DNA of 64,000 nucleotides from positions 12,896,001 through 12,960,000 of the forward strand of contig OY292280.1 of NCBI GenBank assembly GCA_958496175.1, given 5' to 3'. Every line of letters starts with the position of its first letter. Position 1 is the first letter of the stretch. Origin of the DNA: Sisyra terminalis. Its lineage: Eukaryota; Arthropoda; Insecta; Neuroptera; Sisyridae. Both the position numbers and the translations under genes were made by a program. The notes under the pieces are model-generated. The model was given only the letters and a program-made list of their open reading frames with translations. It was not told where the DNA came from and did not search any database. This document shows positions 20,965 through 32,414 of the stretch, one piece after another.

Positions 20965-21190
20965 AAATTTTCTAAATAAAGTTTAATTTTTTATTGGAAA
21001 AACATTTGTAAAAAACTGAGATGTTTTAGTATTAATGAAAGGAAACTCCAAAACATTTGCGAAATTAAAAATATACTTAGGTAATGTGTATACAATATGT
21101 AGGATATATTGGGGTCCAATTTAATATAATAATATATAAAAATCATACCATAAACCAGAAGTTCAAACAATAATATTTGTGCTGTATTGC

Positions 21191-21232
21191 CCAGATACGT
21201 ATTTCGATTGCCAACCAATCTTCCACAGTGGT
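21191..21232 (-). ncRNA. Hammerhead-like motif, family A
   Basis: Minus strand: CCA, CTGTGGA (A6 to T), helix II GATTGG/GCAATC, GAA, ATACGTAT, C, TGG. The core is damaged at one position. Confidence 0.45.
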
Positions 21233-21331
21233 CATCAAGTAGTTTGGATTATTCTGTGACTACTTTGTGATGGTTCATTTGTGAATCATAAACAATTTAT
21301 AAATGCGTGAATCATCACAAAGCAGTTACGG

Positions 21332-21389
21332 AGTGATGACCACTGAGGAAGATTGCTTGGCAATCGAAATACGTATCTGGGCAATGTCA
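21332..21389 (+). ncRNA. Hammerhead-like ribozyme motif, family A, well preserved
   Basis: Helix I pairs CCA with TGG and, past an internal loop, GTGA with TCAC. Core CTGAGGA, extra A, perfect 6-bp helix II (GATTGC/GCAATC, loop TTG), GAA, 8-nt palindrome ATACGTAT, C as cleavage-site base. The palindrome can pair fully only between two molecules or tandem copies. Confidence 0.62.
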
Positions 21390-21559
21390 CAATTTTTTTT
21401 GTTTGAACTTCTGTTCAAATTTATGGTATAATTTTTATATATTATGATATTAAATTATACTGCTTAAACTGAACCACAATGTATCCTATATATTGTATAC
21501 ACAATATAATTGTTCAAAGTCAGCGAAAAAATCTTATTTTGATTATACTTAGGTAATAT

Positions 21560-21900
21560 TTATTGTCGCATCATTGAACTGTTTAATTTTTATGTTCTAT
21601 TATATATATTTCATAATACATATTTGAAAATAATTTTCGCTTCTTCATTTCTGGTATATGTCAAAATTTACGTACAAATTGCATTTGAGTGAATAAGACG
21701 TACATGAATAATTATGAAACCGTTCGAAACAGTTCTCAAATTTTAACGTTCCTGATCCAAACTTATACCCAAATTTGTGTTTTACATTTATGATTTAACT
21801 GTTTATCAATACAGAATTGCTCACTTGTTCGAAAAATACTTACCGAAAACATTTATCATATAGAAGTGGATTGTATTAATCAATAATAATCATACATAGA
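21560..21900. repeat. Repeat family S fragment
   Basis: Includes 'ttcatttctggtatatgtca', the 'ttcctgatccaaacttatac' tail, and the reverse of the 'cttctatatggtaaatg' block. It contains the uninserted version of the site occupied by the 915-bp element at 10917. Confidence 0.55.
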
Positions 21901-21944
21901 TATGATTAAATAATTATTTGCATTAACATATAATTTGTCTAAAT

Positions 21945-22135
21945 TTGACTAGGTTTTTTTAGTTCCACCAAATCGCTCTGAAAAATCGGCCAGATTTCAC
22001 CCGCTTGAAGTTTCTTGCTAACCGTTTGTGAGCAACTTCATACTGTAGCATCAAAGCATCATTTTTTTTAAAAATTACTCTCATTACTTATTTTTTCCAT
22101 AACGCCGGTAAAGAAGTATAACTTCAACAAAAAAA
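21945..22135 (+). repeat. Repeat family G, copy 2
   Basis: Matches 5925-6113 and continues past the MITE insertion point into 'ataacgccggtaaagaagta'. Confidence 0.6.
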
Positions 22136-22239
22136 ATACTTAAAATCAATAAGACTTATTTGTAAGAACTGGATTTTTTATTAAAAGTCAGTTGAGAGTA
22201 GTCCCGTTCCATTCCCTGGACGTCCCGATTTAATTTATT

Positions 22240-22610
22240 TAGTTGGCTCTTTTTTCTGGGAATAAAACGGGATGGGGCGTTTTGTATTATATTTTTGTCT
22301 ATATTCCAATGTTAACGCTAAGCCGTGCCTCGAATACAAATGTTTATAATCTCCCGACATGATCCAACGACGTCGCCATACTGCCCTTTCGCACACGCAT
22401 CCTGCGGCGCCCTTAATTCCCGGAATTAAGTGCGACTAAAACGGGATTTCGCCACACAATGACCACACAACTAGCCACGAACATTCAACGGAATATAATT
22501 GGCCACGGCCAACACCACCCACCGCACCCCTTAAATAATTCACCCCATTAATTTCGAGAGTGTCCAGAAGCGAATTCATCTTTCCTCCCAATGTTTGATT
22601 GTGGAATATT
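22240..22610. promoter_or_regulatory. GC/CpG-richer unique island
   Basis: CpG-rich unique sequence ('ccaacgacgtcgccatactg', 'cgcatcctgcggcgccctta'). No coding signal. Possible regulatory DNA by composition only. Confidence 0.2.
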
Positions 22611-22839
22611 TCAATCAATTTTTTTCGTTTGTAGGTTAAACTCGGGATTAATTCCTTGTAAATTTACATTTAGGAAACTAAATCCTTGTGGTATTGATGA
22701 AAACCACGCATATCCTTCCCGAAAATATTTTCAATGGAAAAATCCTGTCCGATTAAAACTAACGTAAGATTCTCTTTACATAAATATTTGGAATGTTCTG
22801 GCAACAATTTCGGATTAGTTTTGAACTGATTGATCATGC

Positions 22840-23045
22840 GCATATGTAAAATAATTGGTATAAGCTTGGATCAGGCACGTCAGATTTTGAGAACTGAAAA
22901 GAATTGTTTAGAAATGTTTTCGAAATTATTCCGTAACTTTTATTTAGTCGAAGGTAATTTATGTAAATTTTCATATTAATTATTACCAATTATTTGCGAA
23001 TTGAATTAAAAACAGAATAGAAAATGAGACATTGAGCTAGTGCTA
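22840..23045. repeat. Repeat family S fragments
   Basis: 'ataagcttggatcaggcacg' matches the S tail. A decayed MITE piece ('attgaattaaaaacagaata') follows. Confidence 0.45.
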
Positions 23046-23425
23046 TGTACAAAAACTACTTGTACCCATGTTTTTATTAAATATAGTCTTCTTTCTTCCC
23101 AATTATGCTTTACATATTTAGACTTTGTCATTTGGTCAATTTTCCATTCACTAATACGTTAACATTAACCTATTGTAAGTTATTTTTGTAAAAAAAAAAG
23201 TCTGATATACCTTCTTTTGTCCTCGTAAATTTGGGCGCAATCTTTTGAATAATTATGCTAAAATTTATCAAACTTTATAATATAGTAAATCAACTATAAC
23301 TTAAAATATTTGTAAATACATAAATACATAATTCATTCTATCTTTGACCAAGTTTCATAGGTGATGATTTTCTGTATTGTCAATTATAGAGATTATAATA
23401 CTGTTTTGAAAATTGCGCGCAACGT

Positions 23426-23830
23426 ATAAAGGGGTCCTTAAATTCTTGCTTGATTTTTTTTAGGTGTTCGCGGACTAAAAAAGTTTAAGAAACACTGCTT
23501 AACAGCCTTGTAAAATAATGCGATACTATTACTTACTTTTTATCACCCTCAAAGCACTGTAGTTATGATTTTCGCAACTTTAGTGCTTATTAGCCATCTA
23601 TATTTGATTTTGTACCGCTTTGAAATTAAAGGGGTCCCTAAAATCGTGCTTGATTTTTGTAGGTGCTCGCGAACTGTAAAAGTTTGATAAACACTGCCAT
23701 ACAGCCTTGTAAAGTAATGCGATACTATTGGTTACTTTTTGTCACCCTCAAAGCTCTGTACTTATAATTTACATAATTTCAGTGCTTATTGGCTTCTCGA
23801 TATATGAATTTTCGCCGTTTCATTGAAATT
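23426..23830 (+). repeat. Two-copy tandem repeat, 200-bp period
   Basis: 'aaaggggtcc' recurs at 23428 and 23628, and the two units remain collinear through 'cagccttgtaaa', 'gcgatactatt' and 'tttttatcaccctcaaagc' / 'tttttgtcaccctcaaagc'. The phrases 'gtttaagaaacactg' and 'gtttgataaacactg' resemble hAT ends. A reverse-strand fragment lies at about 39230-39345. Confidence 0.65.
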
Positions 23831-24082
23831 GTATGATTTTTGTGGTTTTTTTTCGATTTAATAGTTAAATTAATAGTATAAGAGTGAAAATTAAAACATA
23901 TCTTAATGTTGTTTAATTGTTAATTAATAACAGCAATAATTTTATTTAATGCTAACATTCATGTCATAAATTGAGCCAATTAAAAATAAATAAAAAAAAT
24001 AGAATAAAAAATGAGACGTTGGTTAGTGGTTTGTACAAAAGCTTCTTGTACCCATGCTTTTATAAAATATTATACATATTTA

Positions 24083-24852
24083 GTCCCATCGTGAAATTTT
24101 GTTGGAAATATCAAAAAAAAATTCTCTGAAAGTTTGAGCCCTTAATATTAATTTTAAGTCCTCGACCAAGACGTGTAAAGATTTCCCATTGAAAATACAC
24201 GGAAACTCTGATTTTTTATTTTTAAATTTCTAAATCTCAGCGGCATTTCATGGGATCGCTTTTACCGAAGATGGTTTTTTCTCAGAATTAAACGCTCTAC
24301 AAAAGTGCCCATTGCGACAAAGTCGTAACTCACACCGGTGAGGTAGTACGGGCCACTGAACCTGATTTTTCTATAAAATTCAAGGCTTAATATCTCGTTT
24401 AATATTGATCTTCACGATTTGGTCTACATAAACTTTTTTGTAGGAAATCAAATTCTCTACAAGTTTTCATTTATAATTTTTCCGTAGCTCTTGTTATTTA
24501 CGAGATAAATGCAAAAAAAACGCGAATTTTATGGAAAAATCAGGTTCAGTGGCCCGTACTACCTCACCGGTGTGAGTTACGACTTTGTCGCAAAGGGCAC
24601 TTTTGTAGAGCGTTTAATTCTGAGAAAAAGCCATCTTCGGTAAAAGCGATCCCATGAAATGCCACTGAGATATAAAAATTTAAAAATAAAAAATCAGAGT
24701 TTCCGTGTATTTTCAATGGGAAATCTTTACACGTCTTGGTCGAGGACTTAAAATTAATATTAAGGGCTCAAACTTTCAGAGAATTTTTTTTTTTGGTATT
24801 TCCAACAAAATTTCACGATGGGACCAACAAAAGTCAAAAAAAAAAATCACCC
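24083..24852. mobile_element. ~770-bp foldback element (F1)
   Basis: Arms of about 310 bp are near-perfect reverse complements ('gtaactcacaccggtgaggt' meets itself around an internal ~150-bp loop). The right end reads through A-runs to TCACCCTA, matching the GGGTGATTC-type ends of related foldbacks (41062, 58599). The left end stops short at gtcccatcg. Transcription would give a long dsRNA hairpin. An ORF within it (24705-24899) is not meaningful. Confidence 0.75.
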
Positions 24853-25204
24853 TAATTTATACGTATGTATATTTAAAAATAAATATGATATCGAATTGAG
24901 GAAGAGTTAAGTTTTGAAATAAAACCATCACTTGTCGATTCCCATTTATCCTATCTTTGTTCAAATTTCATAGGTTTTGAATTCCTGTACTTATAATAAA
25001 AATAAAACTTTATTTCCTACAATTAATTTACACGTGTAAGTTTACAAATTTAAAATTTTGTTTACTTATCTTAACATTTTTAAGTTCCTTCTTGTGTTTA
25101 CCACAATATTATACCTTTTAACTTTTGCTACTCATTTCCCTTTCCTTTGATTTCATTATAGGGGTACCCTTTTGAGGGGGAGAAATTCAAAAACTTCCTC
25201 TGTC

Positions 25205-25560
25205 ATTAATTCCGGTATTTACAGTTATAAACGTTAAACGCTGTTTTGAAAATTGCGCGAAACTGTTACGGTTGACTTGACTAGATTTTTTAATGTCACT
25301 AAATTGCTCCGAAAAATCGGCCAGATTTCGCCCGCTTAAGTTTCTTGCTAACCGTATGCCAGCAACAAGGTTTATAAAATACACAGGTGGCCTCATGCGC
25401 TATGCGACGTATCCTGAAGAAATTCGTACATATCTTCAGACTGATCAATTTCAAAATTCTTCGTATGACGTCATTCTTTTTTTCTAATGGAGCAACCTGT
25501 GTAATTTATAAGCCTTGTGCCAGCAACTTCATACTGTAGCATCAAAGCGTCATTTTTAAA
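25205..25560 (+). repeat. Repeat family G, copy 3, interrupted by a MITE
   Basis: The two halves (to 25365 and from 25518) rejoin exactly to match the other G copies once the 152-bp MITE and one 9-bp duplication are removed. Confidence 0.7.
25366..25517 (+). mobile_element. 152-bp MITE with 9-bp target duplication (copy 1)
   Basis: Ends CAAGGTTTATAAAATACACA and the complement ending AAGCCTTG, flanked by tgccagcaa at 25357-25365 and 25518-25526. A second copy in opposite orientation is at 55935-56079 with its own 9-bp duplication. A 9-bp duplication is typical of Mutator-like elements, so that is the leading guess. No coding sequence. Confidence 0.85.
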
Positions 25561-25739
25561 AAAAAAATGGATATGCGACATTGTATTAGTTGTTTTACGT
25601 AAAAGACGAATTTGTTCACCCCCCCCCATTTTTTTCTGTTTTTTCCTCATTTATTTGTTCCAATTAGGATATCCGTTTTCCCAAAAGAAAAAAAAATGGC
25701 CACTTTTTATTTTACATGTGTGGAACCCCCCTTTCCGCG

Positions 25740-26160
25740 TAGCGGCTTATTCATTAATGGGTTTGGCGGGCATAAATATTTGAGTGGTTGAAATTTTGTT
25801 GAGATCTTGTCGTAGGTCTGGCAAGGGGTCGAAAAAACATTCGTAACAGACATTTAATCGACGTTTAATGCGGCCATTGTTAAACGTGCGGCGGATTTCT
25901 TCTGTAAGCCGTGCGTTCTTCTCGTCTCTGTTTTTTTCGATGTTATTTCGATTTTTCGATTTGAATCGATTTTTGGGACGCGCGTTTCATTTGTTTTGTT
26001 TGTTTGATGCCGGTCACTTTTTGCCTGTCTCCGATACGTCAGCCTTCTGTCAACAATTCGGCCGAGTTTTGAATTCCTCAATGTTGCAATCCTGCGAATT
26101 TTCGCAAAAATCCGCGAAAAATTATTCCGGAATCGGTCGGATAAATTGAATGAGCCGAGT
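25740..26160. promoter_or_regulatory. GC/CpG-richer unique island with overlapping ORFs on both strands
   Basis: Contains a 93-codon plus-strand and a 75-codon minus-strand frame, neither with recognisable motifs. Open frames on both strands together point to composition rather than coding. CpG words ('cgacgtttaatgcggccatt', 'cgccgagttttg'-like) are frequent. Possibly a promoter or regulatory region. Confidence 0.22.
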
Positions 26161-27285
26161 GGATTGCCGACGAGATACTATCTAGAATTGAAATTAGGGG
26201 ATTATTTTTTTTGTAGGGGAAACCGGGGATATTGGACAGTGCGTCGTAAATGCAGCTTATTTTTTTTTCTATTTAAATTTATAATTTTTGATGTTGTGTC
26301 GCGTTTTTTTTTTGTTTATTGAAATTAAGGCTGATTGGCCACTTCCGCAACTAAGCGCCTGACTCACTCCGTAAGAATAGGGACCCATGGGCGAAAGTGG
26401 GTGGGCTTCCATTTCAATTAGCCTCTTATTTTCTTATTGCACATGATTAACGTTATAAACGTTGACACTATAAATTTACAGTCGACATACAGGAATTGAA
26501 ATGATTTAATTCCACGTCCATTTTTCTGTCCCATTTGTCACAAGTCGACGATTCTCGATCGATCGATTAGCCTTCAATAATGCCACAAGCAGATGATAAA
26601 TTCGATTCCACATCAAAACTCAATGATCCGAATCCAAATACCCACAACATTAATTAAAATAATCCCAATCAAAGTCAATCGATCAAACAAACCCAATCCA
26701 CACATTCCCGCCACAAATACAGCAAATAGGGGAAACGGGAAAAATTGAGCTTTTCGCGTTCCTATTAATATTTCAAAGCCTCTCCGAAATTATATATTAA
26801 TATATTCAAAAGTCATGGTGTGCTCGGCATTTCCAATCTTGCCGCACGCCTTCAACTTTCCTCAGATTCTTTGTTTTTTTTTTCCAACCCCAACCCCTAA
26901 AAAACCACCCTCAAAGAAAAATTTAAAAACGCATCACGCACTCTGCGACCATATGATAAAATTTTAAAACTTTTTTTTCCTTTTAAATCGAAAACTCAAA
27001 TTAATAATTACATATTGGAAACGCTCCCCTATTTCCACCACCTACTATTCCCCCACCATCCATCCATTCACTCTTTTTCCTAATCATAATATATTGTTTA
27101 TTGTACACATATATTTTCCCTTCTTCATTCAATATGTACATTTCCAAGGGCACTGGCAAAAAAAGCCAAATAAAATAAAAAACTATTTTTCCATACATTT
27201 TATATTTGCACCATTTCAATGATTGTCTGATTTATGCTCTTATTCTCACCCCTTTGGTGTAACAAATTGCAAAATCGGGGAATTA
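26160..27285. other. Unique sequence, nothing recognised
   Basis: Includes an 'atcgatcgatt' cluster near 26557 and pyrimidine-rich stretches. No repeat family or gene. Confidence 0.35.
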
Positions 27286-27458
27286 GTCATAAAATATTTA
27301 TTAAATTTGCACCGAAGCCACGCGTAAAACGTTTGAATTTATTGATACGATTTATACAATATATAAAATATATTATGGTCCAATTTATGTAGTATAATTT
27401 GATATTATAATCATACCATTTGAACAGAAATTCAAACAAAAATATTTGTGCCCTATTG

Positions 27459-27501
27459 CCCAGATACGTATTTTGATTGCCAAGCAATCTTCCTCCGTGG
27501 T
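27459..27501 (-). ncRNA. Hammerhead-like motif, family A, G12 lost
   Basis: Minus strand: CCA, CGGAGGA, helix II GATTGC/GCAATC intact, GAA changed to AAA at the G12 position, ATACGTAT, C, TGG. Two core lesions (T4 and G12), so dead. Confidence 0.4.
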
Positions 27502-27551
27502 TATCAATTAGTTTGGATCGCTCCTAATGATTCATTATTCATAGATGAATC

Positions 27552-27775
27552 GGCTCAAGTGTACTTTAGCACACCCACAATCTGGCAACGTTGCGTTTTC
27601 GACTTTGTTTTTAATTTAATTCGCGATTAAATCGGTCCATAATGAAAATTTAGCCACAAAAGAGAGAATTATACCATATTAGAATTAAATCATCAAAAAA
27701 TTGCGAATTAAATTAAAAACAAAGTCGAAAATGCAACGTTGCCAGATTGTGGGTGTGCTAAAGTACATTTGAGCC
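27552..27775. mobile_element. 224-bp MITE nested in a hammerhead element, 8-bp duplication
   Basis: Complete element GGCTCAAGTG ... ATTTGAGCC flanked by gatgaatc at 27544-27551 and 27776-27783. The duplication lies in the central hairpin of the hammerhead element, so the MITE is the younger insertion. Confidence 0.88.
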
Positions 27776-27844
27776 GATGAATCATCACAAAACAGTCACG
27801 AAGCGATCTAAACTACTTGATGACGACAGAGAAAGATGTCCTTC

Positions 27845-29100
27845 AACTACCCAAATAAATAGGTACCTCTCTCAAGCGTAAATTTGTGAACTCCATTGGT
27901 TTATAATATAACGCGTGAGATTATAAACTAACGGTTGGTAATCCAACGACGTTAGATTATAAACTGACGAAGTTTACAATTTTGCGGTGTCATATTATTG
28001 TTTAAGAAATTCTTTATGTGAATATATTTAAATGGTGGTGTAACCACCAAAAAAAAACAAATCGATATATCGAACCCCTACAAGCTATAGACTAATATTT
28101 TCTTATGGTTCTTTCCTCTTTTTCGAAATACTTTCCGTAATTAATGGTCAGCCTAGAAAGTTGGTACCAATATGCAAAGCAAAGAACAAATGAATACGGA
28201 ATACCCAAAAATAGAATGGCAGCAATGCATCGAATGCATAGAACGGCAATTAATTATATCATTGATTTATTCATTCCTCGTAATTATGACAAAATGTCTA
28301 CAAAAGGCTCTCACCCAAAAAAATTTGCATTGAATGAAACAATCGTGGCTACTTATTGGCAAGCAAAATCGTGATTTTTTTTTTTTTTTGAAATTCTAAT
28401 TGGAATTTTTTTCACACTTCTACTGAAGAAATCAATTTTTCGGAGTGATAATTTTTGATGGATCCAACTTTGAAGTAGAAAATTTTTAGGAGCTGGATTT
28501 TGTTGGCTCCGGCTCCCTTAATATGGGTGACTCCATGGCTTTTCATCCCTTCTAAGTATAGGCGTTATAGTGTATTGGTAGAATTGTTTTTGGGACAATT
28601 GTAGTGGTTAAATTTTGTTCTTAAATTTATTCCAAATTAAATGAAATTTATTCGCAATGAATTGAGTAGTTTTAATGAATGGTTTTTGATTGGAATGTTA
28701 TAAATTACATAGTGTACGTGTTTGATTTTAATGAGGCGAATGTTGTTGATAAGTGAGTTTCTTTTGTTTTCGCACATGCGTGATTTGGTAATTAGAAGGA
28801 CATGCGCGTGGTATCAGGTGAATGGCTTGGAAAATCGGTCAAAATTAGAAAGATTTTTTTTCGATTTGTCCAACTTGGAGATATGGAAGCGTTGCAAACT
28901 GGCTCGTCCATCAAGTGTCATGGCCGAGGTCTTTGTCTCCCCATTGAATCCAAAGAACAATAATAGAAAAAAATCGGTTTGTATTTATGATAACAAGCTC
29001 CTCGCAGAAGGATACGTCTTTGTATTCATTTCAAAATGCCCAAGAAAAAAGTCATCTTGTTCCATCGTTCGTCATCATGTCTGGCTTTTTGTTATGGATA
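27845..29100. other. Unique AT-rich sequence with two weak ORFs
   Basis: Frames of 76 codons (28144-28374) and 127 codons (28722-29105) lack any recognised motif. The first has ordinary amino-acid composition and could be an exon fragment, but nothing supports a gene model. Confidence 0.25.
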
Positions 29101-29570
29101 AGTGACACGGTTATGGTAAAATGTAATAAAGAAAAGACACGATCGATTGCCGATAATACCGGACCAGTAACTTCTGGCCACGAGCCATTCGAAATCACGC
29201 CGGCCATGAACGCGGGGAGTGACAACTATGGGTACCCGTCACGTTTGTCGTGGTGGGGGTAACAAAAAAAAAACGTCACATACCGTCGCTGGCAATTTGT
29301 AGCCGAAGAAAAGTCCGGAAAGCCCAAGCGAAAATTTATGGCCACTCTTTACTTTTGCCAATGTGGAAATGAAATAAATCAATCCGCACCAATCATGGAT
29401 ATTGATGTGATTTGTGGAAAGTCTGTCGGTCTGTCGGCCAGCTCGGCCACCATTGTCATATTTGAAATTCCGATTCGCATATCGGCAAGATTTATTAATC
29501 AACGTCTGTAATTAATATCGATCAACTAATCGATCGAGTTTGTTGCCTCTTGTCTTTTCCATTCCCAATC
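29100..29570. promoter_or_regulatory. GC/CpG-richer unique island
   Basis: Holds a minus-strand 87-codon frame (29239-29502) that meets a GTATGT-type donor on the minus strand near 29285 after GLSGLFFGYKLPA. This could mark an exon, but alone it is weak. The rest is CpG-rich unique DNA. Confidence 0.22.
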
Positions 29571-29710
29571 AAACCATTTCATACTCAAAAACGTTCAAAT
29601 ATAACGGTCAAAACCGAACTGGATCATGCGCAGTGACGAATAAAATATTAAGTACATCAAAGTTTTAAGCTACTAGCAAAAGTCCGCGACTCCATCTGCG
29701 TAAAGGTGTT

Positions 29711-29945
29711 GTAATTGAAGTTATACTTCATTACCGGCGTTAAGAAAACTAAAAATGGAAGTGAATTTGTAAAAAATGATGCTTTGACGCTACAGTATGA
29801 AGTTGCTTGCAAACGGTTAGCGAGAAACTTCAAGCGGGTGAAATCTGACCGATTTTTCGAAGCGATTTGGTGGTACTAACAAATCTAGTCAAGTCGACCG
29901 TAACCGTTTCGTGCAATTTTCAAAACAGCTTTCAAAACTTCAATA
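29711..29945 (-). repeat. Repeat family G, copy 4
   Basis: Reverse-strand copy, uninterrupted: 'aagttatacttcattaccgg', 'gacgctacagtatgaagttg', 'gtcaagtcgaccgtaaccgt'. It shows the intact junction disrupted in copies 1 and 3. Confidence 0.65.
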
Positions 29946-30420
29946 TAATTTCTAATAAAATTAATGAATGACAATTTTAAAATAAAGGGAGAAGGAGAAG
30001 AAGGAATAATATTTATTTATTGTCGATACTCTTGGATAGTATTTATATTTTTTTATAAACGGTATGAACAATAATTGACAATAGTGATCCAGCACTATAA
30101 GGAACTGTATTGAACATTTCATGTTATGCTCATGAGCAACTTAGGTACACAAAGATAAAATTCCCTAATTTTGATGTGAAATGTGGAGGGGAATTCACTC
30201 AACTACACTTACCATTGTTGTGAATGTATTAGGCATACTATTCAAATACGGGTGTTTCTTGACACAAGAAATATAAAATTCTTGATTCAAACCGTTTGGG
30301 ATTGAATAAAGCAAAATAGATTTCACTGAATGTAAACTAGTGAATTCGACCTCAGAATCAAATTTTTTACAGTGTACTTATACATCATATAGGTACCCAG
30401 AATTGACCATTAAAACAAAT
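29946..30420. other. Unique AT-rich spacer
   Basis: No feature recognised. Confidence 0.35.
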
Positions 30421-30690
30421 TTTAAGTATATGCAATTAATTATTTAATCATATCTATACATGATAGTTAATGAATACAATCCACTTCTATATGGTAAATG
30501 CTTTAAATTAATATTTTGGAACAAGTGACCCTTTCTGGATTAATAAGCAGTTAATTCATATATGTAAAATACAAGCTTGTATAAGTAGTCAATTGTGTAT
30601 TACATTATGTTATACTATATAGTATATATAAATAGCCAACAGTGTATATATGCAATAGGTATAAATAGACAATTAGGCTTATGTCCCTTT
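30420..30690 (+). repeat. Repeat family S copy
   Basis: 'ccacttctatatggtaaatg', 'gtataagtagtcaattgtgt' and 'aggcttatgtccctttaac'. It ends at the point where the inner foldback would begin. Confidence 0.55.
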
Positions 30691-31690
30691 AACTCTTTTA
30701 AATCTAAAGAAAAATCCAATGAAAACTAAAAAAAAAAACTGTATGAAACTAAAAAATAGTTTAATATAATTTGTAAGGAAACAACTCTCAAAAGATATTA
30801 AAAATCAAAGTTAAATATCTATTTAAATTCAAAGCTTTCGCGCTTTTGTTATTTAGTGACTTTTAGTAACTTTATTTTCCACCATTTCCACTATTTTGTT
30901 TTCGTTGGCGCGATTTGAAAAAAACAAATGAAAATCAGGGTTTGTAAACACGGTGCGTCGCGTCGCATTATTTTTTCCGATCGAATTCATCGAAAATTCA
31001 ATAAAAAAATCAATCAGTTGTGGAATATTTTATCGAAATTATTATTCTGAATATATTAAATTGTTTTTGACAAAGTTTTCCTTGTAATTTACATGTGAAT
31101 TTTGTATTTATCGAAATCGCAGATGACACATGTAAATCATTAACGGATCAGCCATTATCGCATAATAAGTTATTCAAAAATTCATTTTTTTTCTTAATAA
31201 TTTTGATTTTAAATCTTTTATTGAAGTGTTTATGGTATTAACTTTGATGTAGTTGTGCTTTAATCAATGTTTTCGTGAAAAATGTGCAAAGATTTTGGTG
31301 AAAATTTTCCATGGAAAATTGGGCATTTGCTCATGCGTCATAGACTTCAAATTACAAGATCTAGTTAATTGTAAGTGATTTTCAACCTTATTGTTATAAG
31401 CCATAAGATCTATACCTACTCCGATATATGACATTTCGATAAATTTTCATTTTTTTTTCTTAATTTATATTCTGGAAGTTGAGATTTTTAAGGAAATGAA
31501 TTTAAGTTAGAAATCGATTTATCAAATAGATTCTTCTATTTAAGTAGTATATTAAATACAAGTTGTTTTGTTTAAAAGTAAAGCAGCTTGAAAATGTAGG
31601 CATGCGCGGTGTTGCCGCGCCAAAAAGAAAATACGATTTATATACTTATGTTCCCGCGTAAAAGTAATAATTATTTGTCGTAATTAAACA
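30691..31690. other. Unique AT-rich sequence, nothing recognised
   Basis: A CpG cluster ('cacggtgcgtcgcgtcgc') near 30949-30967 is the only compositional feature. No ORF of note. Confidence 0.3.
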
Positions 31691-31760
31691 AATGTTTTTA
31701 ACCCACTGCTATAGCATATTCTGATAGTGCATGAAATGGTACATCTGTTATAAGTAGTTT

Positions 31761-32147
31761 AGGGGCCGATCATAAAATACGTCACGCTAAAATAAGCTTT
31801 TTCTGACCCCCCCATTGTCACGCTGTGTCACGGTTTCTGCCACCCCCCTAGAAATATTTCGTCACAAAACTAAGACCCCCCTCTGAATAAGATAAATTTC
31901 AATTAAAAGTGCACAAATTTTGAGAATTGAAAATATTTATTTAGTTTCTATAATAAATTTAAATAAATCAATAACTATCTTCTAGAAATCTTCTAAAAAT
32001 AGTCGAAATAAATAAATATTAATTTAAAATTTTTGATGAACGGTGAACGTCACGTTACCGAAGACCTCCCGCCCCTCTGTCACATCTTGTCACACTCAGC
32101 AAGACCCCCCCCCCTTGTATGTGAACGTATTTTATGAACGGTCCCTT
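31761..32147. mobile_element. 387-bp TIR MITE with C-rich subterminal repeats
   Basis: Ends AGGGGCCGATCATAAAATAC and the near-complement 'cgtattttatgaacggtccc'. Both subterminal regions repeat 'gtcac' with runs of C ('ctgacccccccattgtcacg', 'agaccccccctctg'-like). This end sequence resembles widespread insect MITEs. No clear duplication or ORF. Confidence 0.65.
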
Positions 32148-32414
32148 ATGATAATTAAAATAGTATGCAAAAACACTTTTTGCTTTTAATGTCAATGTAA
32201 AAGGCAAATGTATGTATGGCGGTAGAGACAGAGAACAAAGAATGTAAAGGCATATTATTGTCTCAATTTTCAACTATCTGATTGTTATCATTGGGCTCAA
32301 CTGTCATTTCGTTTTCATTTAATTGCCATTTGTTGCCGTTTATCAGTTTTGTCAGTGTTGGTGTATGAATATTTCCAAGAATGTTACTAGTTTCAATTAA
32401 TAGATTAAATTAAC

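Larger units (their letters stand above)
21060..21545. mobile_element. Hammerhead inverted-pair mini-element 4 (best preserved)
   Basis: Palindrome centred near 21285. The arms carry the 'tgaacttctgttcaaattta' segment, a family A hammerhead each, and 'agcagttacggagtgat' near the centre. The right end reads 'cagcgaaaaaatcttatttt', identical to the right end of the Penelope-remnant element at 60136. No ORF. Confidence 0.72.
27290..27845. mobile_element. Hammerhead mini-element 5, interrupted by a 224-bp MITE and truncated
   Basis: The left arm is complete to the 'agtttggatcgctcc' block. After the MITE the right arm resumes ('atcatcacaaaacagtcacg') and stops at 'cttgatgac', before its hammerhead. 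Confidence 0.65.

Noticed and set aside
25293..25487. Overlapping ORFs on both strands across repeat family G
   Set aside because: They cross the MITE junction at 25366 and other G copies are not open in that frame.
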